Positions 1-6,988 of a DNA stretch of 26,305 nt are shown one piece after another. Origin of the DNA: Pseudomonadota bacterium (GTDB taxonomy: Bacteria; Pseudomonadota; Gammaproteobacteria; Burkholderiales; Gallionellaceae); NCBI GenBank assembly GCA_021822115.1, contig JAJZSA010000029.1, positions 1 through 26,305 on the forward strand, read 5' to 3'. The position numbers were made by a program, and so were the translations under genes. The first letter of the stretch is position 1, and each line of letters begins with the position of its first letter. Below the pieces are notes generated by a model. The model searched no databases. It saw only the letters and a program-made list of their open reading frames with translations, and was not told where the DNA came from.

Positions 1-16
1 TTCCGATCTGCTCTTC
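1..16. other. Adapter-like sequence at the window edge
   Basis: The first 16 bases read TTCCGATCTGCTCTTC. The common Illumina adapter tail is GCTCTTCCGATCT; its last nine bases followed by its first seven give exactly this string. The match suggests leftover adapter at a contig end rather than genome. The res reading frame stays open through it, so coding sense does not exclude chance. Confidence 0.5.
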
Positions 17-1530
17 AGGTCAGGCTTCTCGGACAAGGTGATCGCAACGGGCCGAACAACTACTCGCCCGGCGTGCCCCTCCAGATCTAGCCGTGCCTGC
101 TCGGCCTTGGCTGCAGTGACAAACTCGGATACATCACGGCGTTCGAAGCCTGCACCAGCAACCAAACGGTCACGAAGCGCGCTCGCTGTCTCAGCAAAAT
201 TGCGCGACACCACGAAGGCGTAAGACTGATTCAACGCCTTGGCCTGCCGATGGCTGGCTCCGGGCTGCCGCAACACACGACCGAGCAACTGTTCCACTGC
301 CGTGGCGGACGACAGCGAAGCCATGCTCACCAAGATGTAGGCAAACGGGCAGTCCCAGCCCTCGGCCAGCGCCTTCTGGGTAATGACGAATTTCACCGGG
401 CAGTCCGGATCGGCAATCCCCAACTTGTAATCGGCTTCGATCTGCTCCAGCCCCTTCTCTTCGCCGGTGGCTACCACGATCTCGCTGGCGGGGATTCCGT
501 GGTTGGTGATCAACTCGTTCTTCACCCTCTCGAAGTCCAGCGTTTCAATGCCAGTACGGCGTGGTTCAGACTGGATCAATACCAAGGGGCGCAGATACGG
601 GGAACCCGCACGACGTTCTTCATCAGCCAGTTTATACAAGGCATCGCGCCGACCAATGGCATCGGCCAGGCACTGTTGCCAGTTCGGTTCGGTTTCCAGA
701 ACTACCGGCAACTTGATCATTTCTTCCGCCTTCAACTCGGCGGCGGACACGCTATGCAGAACGTTGGTGGGAGTACGTTCCAGATCCGGCGTCGCGGTCA
801 ACTCCATCACCCCGCTGGGACGGAAGCGCGCCAGCATATCAAAGGCCAGTTCGGTGCGGCTATTGTGCGCCTCGTCCACCACTACAAACGGGCGACGCAG
901 ACGCAGCACGTTGGCCAACGAATACGGTGTAGTACGATCGCTGCCCTCTCCATCGGTCAGCAACTCATCACGCTGCGTAGGCGACAGGTTGTCGAAGTGA
1001 TGCATCAGCGCGCCGCTGGACTGATAGACCTTGCGGCACTCTTCTTCCTCTACCTGGAACGCCTGACGCGTGGCGACGATGACTGTGGTTGATGTGTCCA
1101 GCGTCGCGCGGGTCACGCTCTTTGCTTCTTCCAGATCAAGCACCGTGATCGGGCCAGCTTCACGCAGTGCTGTGTGATACGGGTGGCTGCGATCTTTAAG
1201 TGCCTTGATGGTTTGCTCCCGAATCGGCTTGCTGGGCACCAACCACAGAATCACGCTGTGCTCGGTGCGCAGCAGATGGGTATTGACGAGCTGGACGCTT
1301 TTCGCCGCCAGCCAGGTCTTGCCGCCGCCGGTCGGTACGCGCAGGCAGAAGTACGGCATATCGGCGGGGAAGCCCGACAGTGGATTGTATGTATTGCCCC
1401 TGCCCCACAAGCGTTCCGTGGTGGCGGTGAAGGCAATCGAGGGTGAAGGCAGTTCGTGGCAGGCCTTGAAGTAGGCTTCCACGCTGTCGAGAACCTGTTG
1501 TTGATAGATTTTCGGTACGAACCCGGACAT
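1..1530 (-). CDS. res: Type III restriction enzyme, Res (helicase/nuclease) subunit, partial
   Basis: This is the ATP-dependent translocase and endonuclease subunit of a Type III restriction-modification system; it acts with Mod in a complex on unmodified DNA. The frame is open from ATG at 1530 to the window edge, giving 510 residues and no stop, so the C-terminal part, including any PD-ExK nuclease domain, is off the window. Superfamily 2 helicase motifs are visible in order: Walker A PTGGGKT (66-72), DEAH box VVDEAHN (about 215-221), motif III ELTATP (about 240-246) and motif VI LLGRVLRQPG (about 415-425). A GGAGGTG ribosome-binding site lies inside the last codons of mod, which stops only 3 bases upstream, so the two are translationally coupled. 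Bases 1-16 may be adapter, so the last few residues are doubtful. Confidence 0.93.
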   Translation of the reverse strand, partial: MSGFVPKIYQQQVLDSVEAYFKACHELPSPSIAFTATTERLWGRGNTYNPLSGFPADMPYFCLRVPTGGGKTWLAAKSVQLVNTHLLRTEHSVILWLVPSKPIREQTIKALKDRSHPYHTALREAGPITVLDLEEAKSVTRATLDTSTTVIVATRQAFQVEEEECRKVYQSSGALMHHFDNLSPTQRDELLTDGEGSDRTTPYSLANVLRLRRPFVVVDEAHNSRTELAFDMLARFRPSGVMELTATPDLERTPTNVLHSVSAAELKAEEMIKLPVVLETEPNWQQCLADAIGRRDALYKLADEERRAGSPYLRPLVLIQSEPRRTGIETLDFERVKNELITNHGIPASEIVVATGEEKGLEQIEADYKLGIADPDCPVKFVITQKALAEGWDCPFAYILVSMASLSSATAVEQLLGRVLRQPGASHRQAKALNQSYAFVVSRNFAETASALRDRLVAGAGFERRDVSEFVTAAKAEQARLDLEGHAGRVVVRPVAITLSEKPDLKSRSE

Positions 1531-1533
1531 GGC

Positions 1534-3129
1534 TTACACCTCCAGCGCGTAAGGGGTTTGTTTGAAGGTGATGCCTTCGCGTGCGGTGCGGGCACCCATG
1601 CGGTTCGCCGCGGCGTAAATCACTTTCGGACCAGCAAATTTTGGCAGCACATCGAACACCGGGCCGGAGAGCACATTGCCACCGCCCACGGATTTATCCT
1701 TGAGGATGCCGTTATAGAGCAGATAGATGGCACGGCCTTCATGCACGCCCAGCAGCGGCGAATCAGTCGTACCGGTGAAACCAGTGCCAGTTTCGGCAAA
1801 CCATACGAATTCGGCTAGTTGCGCGAATATCACATCGCTGCGAATTTGGCCGTCGGCATCGAACAAGGGATCGGTGGACAGGCGGTAGAACTGGGAGCCT
1901 CCACCCAAGCCTTCGACAGTCTGAGCTTTGGCATTGGTGTAACCTTCCGCAACCCTCTTGACTCGCTCTCGGGTAACGTTTTGTGCGATGTTTTCATCCA
2001 TTTCCACAAGGATGAAACGGCGATTTCCATCATCTTCGGCATTTTGCTTTAGCACAGCATGGCCGGTTGTGCCGGAACCGGCAAAGCTATCAAGTATGAG
2101 TGAGTCTTTGTCAGTGGCAATTTGCAGAATGCGCTGTATGAGGCGAGTGGGCTTTGGGGTATCAAACGCAGTTTGAGTACCAAAAATTTCTTGCACTTCT
2201 TTTCTTGATTCGTCTGTATGACCAACTTCCTCGTGTGGCCACCAAGTCCATGGCGCAATGCCTTCGATCGTTGAGAGGAATTGAATACGCTGCGGAATAG
2301 CGTTTCCATCTTTTCCGAAGTAAATGCGCTCTTCCTCCAATAACCTTTGATACTCTGATTCAATAACTTTCCAGCATGAACCCTCAGGTGGCCGGTGCTT
2401 TTTCCCGGTTATTGGGGAAGTAATTTCATACATTTGATTTGGACGAAATCCCTGCGCCGATAGTGAGACTGGACGCCATTTTCCCCTTGGGTCATTGTTC
2501 GGATTTTTATATACAGAAAGCTGTTTTGCCCCGAGAGGTAGCTTCTTTGCGGATTGCTTAAATCTCAATGGATCAATTGCATAGGTCAAAACATACTCAT
2601 GGGCATCGCCTATGGCAACTCTATTTTCTCTTGAGTAGCGCTTCTGCCATGCATTGCAAGCAACAAAATTCGCTTTCCCAAAAATCTCATCCATCAACAA
2701 CCGCAAAGTCGCCACCTCATTGTCGTCGATGGACACGAAGATCGCCCCATCCTCGCGGAGAAACTGTTTCAACAGAACTAGGCGCGGGTACATCATCGAC
2801 AGCCAGCGGTCATGCCGATCCAGCGTCTCGCCTTCCTTGCCGACCACCTCACCCAGCCACTTACGTATCTCCGGGCTGTTGACGTTGTCGTTGTACACCC
2901 AGCCCTCGTTTCCGGTGTTGTACGGCGGGTCGATGTAGATGCACTTCACCTGCCCCGCGTAGCGCGGCAGCAGTGCCTTGAGTGCGTGCAGATTGTCGCC
3001 CTGCACGATCAGGTTGCCGGAATCTACAGGCCCGCAAGAGAGTTCAGACACTGGCTCCAGCAGGCGGAACGGTACTTCCTTGTGGTGTTTGACGACGGCT
3101 TCCTTGCCGATCCAATTCAATGTTGGCAT
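1534..3129 (-). CDS. mod: Type III restriction-modification DNA methyltransferase, Mod subunit
   Basis: This is an S-adenosylmethionine-dependent adenine-N6 methyltransferase that also gives the restriction complex its target specificity. The order is that of the beta class: catalytic DPPYNTG (about residues 67-73) comes before the AdoMet-binding DSFAGSGTT (about 347-355), with the target recognition region between them. I chose ATG 3129 (531 residues) because the family typically begins MPTLNWIGK; a TTG at 3159 would add ten residues. Neither start has a clear ribosome-binding site. The middle of the gene (about 2050-2690), which encodes target recognition, is visibly richer in A+T than the catalytic parts, suggesting domain exchange. 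No long simple repeat that could cause phase variation is seen. It forms an operon with res. Confidence 0.95.
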   Translation of the reverse strand: MPTLNWIGKEAVVKHHKEVPFRLLEPVSELSCGPVDSGNLIVQGDNLHALKALLPRYAGQVKCIYIDPPYNTGNEGWVYNDNVNSPEIRKWLGEVVGKEGETLDRHDRWLSMMYPRLVLLKQFLREDGAIFVSIDDNEVATLRLLMDEIFGKANFVACNAWQKRYSRENRVAIGDAHEYVLTYAIDPLRFKQSAKKLPLGAKQLSVYKNPNNDPRGKWRPVSLSAQGFRPNQMYEITSPITGKKHRPPEGSCWKVIESEYQRLLEEERIYFGKDGNAIPQRIQFLSTIEGIAPWTWWPHEEVGHTDESRKEVQEIFGTQTAFDTPKPTRLIQRILQIATDKDSLILDSFAGSGTTGHAVLKQNAEDDGNRRFILVEMDENIAQNVTRERVKRVAEGYTNAKAQTVEGLGGGSQFYRLSTDPLFDADGQIRSDVIFAQLAEFVWFAETGTGFTGTTDSPLLGVHEGRAIYLLYNGILKDKSVGGGNVLSGPVFDVLPKFAGPKVIYAAANRMGARTAREGITFKQTPYALEV

Positions 3130-3241
3130 GCAATTTTTCTGTAGGTATTGTTTAAGCAATCGGCGCCATGGAAATACTCAAATCCCCAATGCGGCTATAG
3201 AGCCAACCGCCATTTTTCTTTAATTCTGCGAATGTTAGCAC

Positions 3242-3305
3242 GATGGACGCCCAGGCGGACTCGACCTACCAGAGGGACGATTCAGGTATGGGAGATGCGT
3301 CCATC
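3242..3305. promoter_or_regulatory. 9-base inverted repeat between the divergent mod and 3325 genes
   Basis: GATGGACGC at 3242-3250 is repeated in inverse orientation as GCGTCCATC at 3297-3305, with 46 bases between. A further perfect palindrome CATCATGATG lies at 3302-3311. The pair sits in the gap between two divergently read genes, which fits a paired operator, but no regulator can be assigned. Confidence 0.3.
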
Positions 3306-3324
3306 ATGATGCTAGACTGAATAC

Positions 3325-3642
3325 ATGAACAAGCCATGTCCCCCCCCTCTCAAAGTCATTGATGGCGGCAAAGCAGAGCTGGAGCGCAAAAAACACCTCC
3401 TGTTCAATCAGCCGTGGACTTTGTCCTGCGATGAATTCGATCAGCTTTGCATGCAGTTAGAAGTACCGAGGGCGGAAGCGTTTGATTTGCAGCTGATGTG
3501 CATCAGGCATAAAGCCAGAACGAATGTTGAAGCCGCCGCTGTACTTGCCCTCTTCGAGGGGAGCGGAAACGCATCAGACATCTTGGCCAAAGGAAGGCGG
3601 AACAGCTTTAGGCTTGAATCAGGCACAACACCGCCCTCCTGA
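3325..3642 (+). CDS. Hypothetical protein, 105 residues, unknown function
   Basis: I do not recognise this protein. It is 105 residues long with no signal peptide or membrane segment. It is mixed-charge and helix-friendly, has three cysteines besides one near the start, and ends in a polar basic tail. It reads opposite to every other gene of the island and lies between mod (divergent) and the replication-like operon (convergent, with only 33 bases between the stops). The ATG has no obvious ribosome-binding site, though TAGACT lies directly upstream, so a leaderless message is possible. Amino-acid content looks like a real protein rather than a shadow frame. The inverted repeat at 3242-3305 may control it. 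Confidence 0.55.
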   Translation: MNKPCPPPLKVIDGGKAELERKKHLLFNQPWTLSCDEFDQLCMQLEVPRAEAFDLQLMCIRHKARTNVEAAAVLALFEGSGNASDILAKGRRNSFRLESGTTPPS

Positions 3643-3675
3643 CCATTGCCGCCACGCCTTCCTTTTCCCACTTAA

Positions 3676-4575
3676 CTACTTTAGTTCGCCTGCTAGCCAT
3701 TCGTAGAAAGCCATGGACACCATTTTCGACTCCAACCCACTCAATCGATAGGCCATATTGACCTGTGCGTTAGTAGCCTGAAGGTAAGCTGCAAACCGGG
3801 ACTCGGTTGCCTTTTGCTCCGCTGTTGCCATCTCTTCGTAACGTTGCCTCACAGATGCTAGCCGTTGCTTCCGCTCGGCCGCCAGCTTGGTTTCTTCCGG
3901 GTTTGCAGCGGCCTCAAGCTGAGAATGTGACGCACGCCAGAGTCTGAACGTTTCCCAATCCTCAGGATTTGGCCCATTGCTTCTGATGCGCTTCCTGACT
4001 GCCGACTTGAATTTTACGGGGCTACTCCGAAAGCCTCCAGTATGGAGCTGCATCCAGTGGGCTGCGGAAATGAATTCCTCAAGGCTTCCCCGAAGCTCAT
4101 CTTCATGCCAAACCACGCCAGGGGATTCGGAATTTACTTCATCCCCCTCACCTCCAGTATGGCCCTCTAGGTGGTGGTTAGATGATGATTCGCAGGGGGT
4201 TCCGTATCCCGATTTTGGTACTGGTTGCTCGGAGATTCGGGATAGTTTTGACGAAAAATCGGAACCATTCCCATTTTGGTGCGGCTTCTCAGAAGTCTGT
4301 TTTATCAAAGCAAGATCAAGACGCCAAATCTTTACTTGGTTCGTTTTTCCGCATCGCTTCCCTGTATCCAGAAGGAACTTACGCCGCTCAAGTTCCTTCA
4401 GGCATGAAAGCACTGTCTTTCGATCAAGCTCCGTTCTTTCCACAATGTCGGCGACAGATGGGAAACATATGCCAGTTACATCGTCAGCCCTATCAGCAAG
4501 GGCGACAAATACCGATTTAGTTGAAGACTTGCCAAGCTTGGCTCTAAAGGCAATCGTCAAAGCAGCAACGCTCAT
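3676..4575 (-). CDS. Winged-helix protein resembling phage/plasmid replication initiators
   Basis: This is a 299-residue protein with an N-terminal winged helix-turn-helix of the HTH_36/replication-O type: the stretch from about residues 15 to 85 has the FPSVADIVERTELDRKTV recognition pattern followed by an LERRKFL wing. A polar low-complexity linker (about 95-160) and a C-terminal helical region rich in charged residues follow. Known relatives bind origin DNA on phages and islands, or regulate genes; which applies here is inference. ATG 4575 is chosen over GTG 4617 because GAGGTGG lies just before it and the ATG overlaps the upstream stop as ATGA, indicating coupled translation. It is the last gene of the three-gene operon. 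Confidence 0.7.
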   Translation of the reverse strand: MSVAALTIAFRAKLGKSSTKSVFVALADRADDVTGICFPSVADIVERTELDRKTVLSCLKELERRKFLLDTGKRCGKTNQVKIWRLDLALIKQTSEKPHQNGNGSDFSSKLSRISEQPVPKSGYGTPCESSSNHHLEGHTGGEGDEVNSESPGVVWHEDELRGSLEEFISAAHWMQLHTGGFRSSPVKFKSAVRKRIRSNGPNPEDWETFRLWRASHSQLEAAANPEETKLAAERKQRLASVRQRYEEMATAEQKATESRFAAYLQATNAQVNMAYRLSGLESKMVSMAFYEWLAGELK

Positions 4576-4937
4576 ATTGCCACCTCGCGTTTCTTTGAAG
4601 GGCGGCCTACGCCGCACTTGCGCCAGAAGTCATCCGGCCGCGTCGTCCCAAAGCGACGAGCGTGGAATTCAGCACCGCTAATAATCTGTTCTGAATCCAG
4701 TCCAAGCAGTTGAAATGCAGCAGCCACACTAGGGATGCTCAAGTATTCAAGGATCGAGTTGAGCGTTGACGCCGAATGTGTGTAACGCAATGATCCCAGC
4801 AAACTTTCAATATTCAGAACTCGCATGAGCGCGACTTCCTGTGCAGCCTCCATCTGAATCTCATCGTCCTGGGACAGCAGCCAAGAACGCACCATCTGCA
4901 CTTCATGGGCATCAATGAAATAGATTTCAGGGTTCAT
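4572..4937 (-). CDS. Hypothetical island protein, 121 residues, with a GRPSK tail
   Basis: I do not recognise a family. The protein has an acidic, helical N-terminal part (about 1-90) and a basic C-terminus containing VGRPSKKRE, which resembles the tail VGRPTKAES of the preceding gene and has an AT-hook-like GRP core. It overlaps the gene before it and the gene after it by ATGA each, so it is probably made in fixed ratio with both. A role beside the HTH and initiator-like proteins, for example in replication, excision or partition of the island, is a guess from context. No membrane segment or signal peptide is present. Confidence 0.7.
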   Translation of the reverse strand: MNPEIYFIDAHEVQMVRSWLLSQDDEIQMEAAQEVALMRVLNIESLLGSLRYTHSASTLNSILEYLSIPSVAAAFQLLGLDSEQIISGAEFHARRFGTTRPDDFWRKCGVGRPSKKREVAI

Positions 4938-5266
4938 ATCGCCCCCACTTTCTTCTTCACTGATTCCGCTTTTGTGGGGCGGCCCACTCGGTTAACCTCA
5001 ACTGAGGCAGCTGTGAGATGCGGTTTCAACTTCTCGATATACTCGAATAGATCATCGACTCGAACCATCGGTCTGCCGCCAAATTCGATGGTCGGAATGT
5101 GATACTCCTCGTTATTGATTTTGTTGTAAACAGTTTGTTTTGCCCAGCCACAAGCAAACCCGGCTTCAACACGTGTTAGAAGCAATCGATTTTGGAAAAA
5201 ATCGGGGCGCAGGTTTGCTGCCGATATATATGACATCGGCTGATTCTTGTTCAGATGTTTGTTCAT
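4934..5266 (-). CDS. AlpA/excisionase-like helix-turn-helix DNA-binding protein
   Basis: This is a 110-residue protein with a MerR/AlpA-type helix-turn-helix: LLTRVEAGFACGWAKQTVY (about 29-47), then an IEFGGRPMVRVDDLFEYIE wing (about 60-78), the arrangement used by excisionases and small phage activators. Such proteins direct integrase toward excision or switch on island genes. A basic tail with VGRPTKAESVKKK follows. ATG 5266 has a good AGGAG six bases upstream. It is the first gene of a leftward operon of three ATGA-linked genes, with palindromes in its leader and upstream region, so it may regulate itself. Identity as a DNA-binding protein is fairly sure; the excisionase role is inference. 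Confidence 0.75.
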   Translation of the reverse strand: MNKHLNKNQPMSYISAANLRPDFFQNRLLLTRVEAGFACGWAKQTVYNKINNEEYHIPTIEFGGRPMVRVDDLFEYIEKLKPHLTAASVEVNRVGRPTKAESVKKKVGAI

Positions 5267-5291
5267 GACGCACTCCTAAAAATTGGACGTG

Positions 5292-5307
5292 CGCGCGGCG
5301 CCGCGCG
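5292..5307. promoter_or_regulatory. 16-base perfect GC palindrome in the operon leader
   Basis: CGCGCGGCGCCGCGCG is its own reverse complement and lies 26 bases before the HTH gene start, between any upstream promoter and the ribosome-binding site. It could be an operator or form a stem in the mRNA leader. There is no U-run after it, so it is not a standard terminator. Confidence 0.45.
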
Positions 5308-5554
5308 GAAAATGTTCTTCGCACTTTGACTTCAGCAAATTTGATTTGCAGAAAGGATGCAACCGCCCAGCGCCGCGGGAAGAAGCTGAATATTGATTCT
5401 TGATTAGAACCGCCGCCGAGAATTTAAGACGGACTGATTTTGGGAGCGCGCAACTTGGTAGTAGCAAGCTGCAGCAGCTTTAGGTTTCTCTTGGGCTATG
5501 ACGACCAAAGAGATATTAGGTAACCAGTCGCAAGGATGGTGGTACCTTCGTCGA

Positions 5555-5576
5555 TCCGCATCTTGAGAGATGCGGA
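5555..5576. repeat. 9-base-pair hairpin with a 4-base loop
   Basis: TCCGCATCT and AGATGCGGA flank the loop TGAG, giving an uninterrupted nine-pair stem. It lies in the gap between the integrase stop and the HTH operon. Neither strand shows a U-run right after it, so termination is unlikely; an origin or protein-binding hairpin is possible. Confidence 0.4.
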
Positions 5577-5709
5577 ATCTGAGGATTGGGGTGTTTCTTT
5601 TGGGCAATGCTTTGGGTGAATCTATGTCGAGGCGAAGATCGACGGTCGCAATATTCTTAATTCTCGGCGTTCATGTCAATAACTTTTTTCGCCTTTTCTT
5701 TCCCGCGCC

Positions 5710-6732
5710 CTACCCTAACTTCTTCGCCAATTTTTCAGCATGAAGATGTGTGTATCGTTGAAGCATCTTCAATGTCTTGTGTCCAGAAATGCTGGCAATT
5801 TCGAGCATTGTGAGGTCGCCGCGTTCCGATAACCTGGACAGTGCTTCATGCCTTAAGTCGTGGAAGGTGTAATCGCTGATTTTCGCGCGCTTTACTGCGG
5901 CAATGAACGCATGGTATAGCGTCATACGCCCAAGATTGAACACCTTGCCACTGCTTATATGAATGGGCAGCCTGTCTAGTATGGAAAGTGCCTGACTGGA
6001 CAGCGGCACTGCTCTGTCATCCCCGTTCTTCGTCTCACGCAGCAATGCTACACAGCGCTTCTTATTGACATCTCTCCATTCAAGATTGAGAAGTTCTCCT
6101 TGGCGAGCCCCTAGTGCAATAGCGAGCTGGACGCATGGCCACAAACTGCGATTGCGGCTGGCGCGGCACTCAATTTCCAGACGTTCCCATTCTGTTTCAG
6201 TCAGCCGCCGGTCGCGGCCTGCAGAATCTTTCGGCATGCGGACCTTTCTCACAGGATTGCCGCGAGGCAGATCAATGCCCTCCTCGATTTCCGCAAATCC
6301 CATGAGCTTGCTCAACATGTTCAGTTCTTTTTTTACCGTGCTGCCTGAAATCGGTTTGCTGCGCCACATGTCAGCAAGACGATCATCTCGATATTGCGCC
6401 ACCACACGTTGATCGATTGCGGCTAGGCAATATTCCCCGAGGCGCTTCTTGAGGTGAGCGCATTGGAATTTGTAAGCCTCTTTGCCATCCTCACGTCGTT
6501 TGTATTGATAAGGGGCATGCTCCTTGAGGAATTTGTCGATGAGATCGCCAAGGGTTATGCGTTCCGCTTCTGAACGATCGAAGTAAATGCCTTTGTCCAT
6601 CTTTGATTCGATGTCGCGTGCCCATTTCAGGGCGGCATTCTCAGATTCAAACGTTTTTGTAGCAGAGGGAAATCCCTTGCGCCGGATTTGAACGTGCCAC
6701 TGATAAGGACCTTTTTTTCGGATGGTTGCCAT
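5710..6732 (-). CDS. int: Tyrosine recombinase, island integrase
   Basis: This site-specific integrase (340 residues) inserts and excises the island at the tRNA-Ser gene. The N-terminal arm-binding part (about 1-55, MATIRKKGPYQWHVQIRRKG) and SAM-like core-binding domain (about 60-160) precede the catalytic domain. Visible catalytic motifs are the first arginine in ALGARQGELLNLEW, the box HDLRHE, ISGHKTLKMLQRYTH with the conserved histidine and the nucleophilic tyrosine of QRYTH. All key residues are intact, so it is probably active. ATG 6732 is chosen over TTG 6753 because GAGG lies seven bases before it and the family usually starts with MATIRK. It is adjacent to the tRNA junction, as expected. 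Confidence 0.95.
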   Translation of the reverse strand: MATIRKKGPYQWHVQIRRKGFPSATKTFESENAALKWARDIESKMDKGIYFDRSEAERITLGDLIDKFLKEHAPYQYKRREDGKEAYKFQCAHLKKRLGEYCLAAIDQRVVAQYRDDRLADMWRSKPISGSTVKKELNMLSKLMGFAEIEEGIDLPRGNPVRKVRMPKDSAGRDRRLTETEWERLEIECRASRNRSLWPCVQLAIALGARQGELLNLEWRDVNKKRCVALLRETKNGDDRAVPLSSQALSILDRLPIHISSGKVFNLGRMTLYHAFIAAVKRAKISDYTFHDLRHEALSRLSERGDLTMLEIASISGHKTLKMLQRYTHLHAEKLAKKLG

Positions 6733-6745
6733 AGGTGCGCCTCGC

Positions 6746-6764
6746 TGTGCCAAAAATGTGCCAA
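6746..6764. repeat. Two TGTGCCAA direct repeats 11 bases apart
   Basis: TGTGCCAA occurs at 6746-6753 and 6757-6764, one DNA turn apart, just upstream of the integrase start and between it and the tRNA junction. The place suits arm-type integrase sites or an operator of int. On the coding strand of int they read TTGGCACA twice. Confidence 0.5.
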
Positions 6765-6837
6765 TAACTCTCGATTCAACCTAGCACACCTTCGAAAAAC
6801 CTATTTCCAATGGGTTTCAGGGCTTGAAATTACCCGG

Positions 6838-6896
<59 letters not shown>

Positions 6897-6904
6897 GAAT
6901 ACCG

Positions 6905-6930
6905 ACCGCCCCTTGTGGGCGGTTTTTATT
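6905..6930 (+). terminator. Rho-independent terminator of the original tRNA unit
   Basis: ACCGCCC and GGGCGGT form a seven-pair stem around a CTTGT loop, followed by TTTTATTTT. It lies nine bases after the tRNA CCA end, as in a normal tRNA transcription unit, which supports that the sequence to the right is the original host flank. Confidence 0.85.
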
Positions 6931-6988
6931 TTCGCCTCCGTCTTTCGGGTATAGACTGCCGCATCCAATCCTGTCGTTCACCAGACAC

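Larger units (their letters stand above)
5267..5709. other. Gene-free control region between the island operon and integrase
   Basis: No convincing gene is seen in these 443 bases. They hold the AGGAG ribosome-binding site of the HTH gene, a 16-base GC palindrome (5292-5307), a TTGCA/TGCAA dyad (5346-5362), CAAATTTG (5336-5343) and a strong hairpin (5555-5576). Composition shifts between GC-only blocks and AT-rich stretches. The operon promoter should lie here, but no clear -35/-10 pair could be chosen. A replication origin for an excised island form is possible. Confidence 0.5.

Noticed and set aside
1534..3159. Phase-variable repeat in mod
   Set aside because: Many Type III mod genes carry tetra- or pentanucleotide repeats; reading the gene shows no tandem simple repeat.
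5404..5607. A 67-codon minus-strand frame in the island control region
   Set aside because: There is no ribosome-binding site or recognisable pattern, and it spans the hairpin at 5555-5576; it is probably non-coding.
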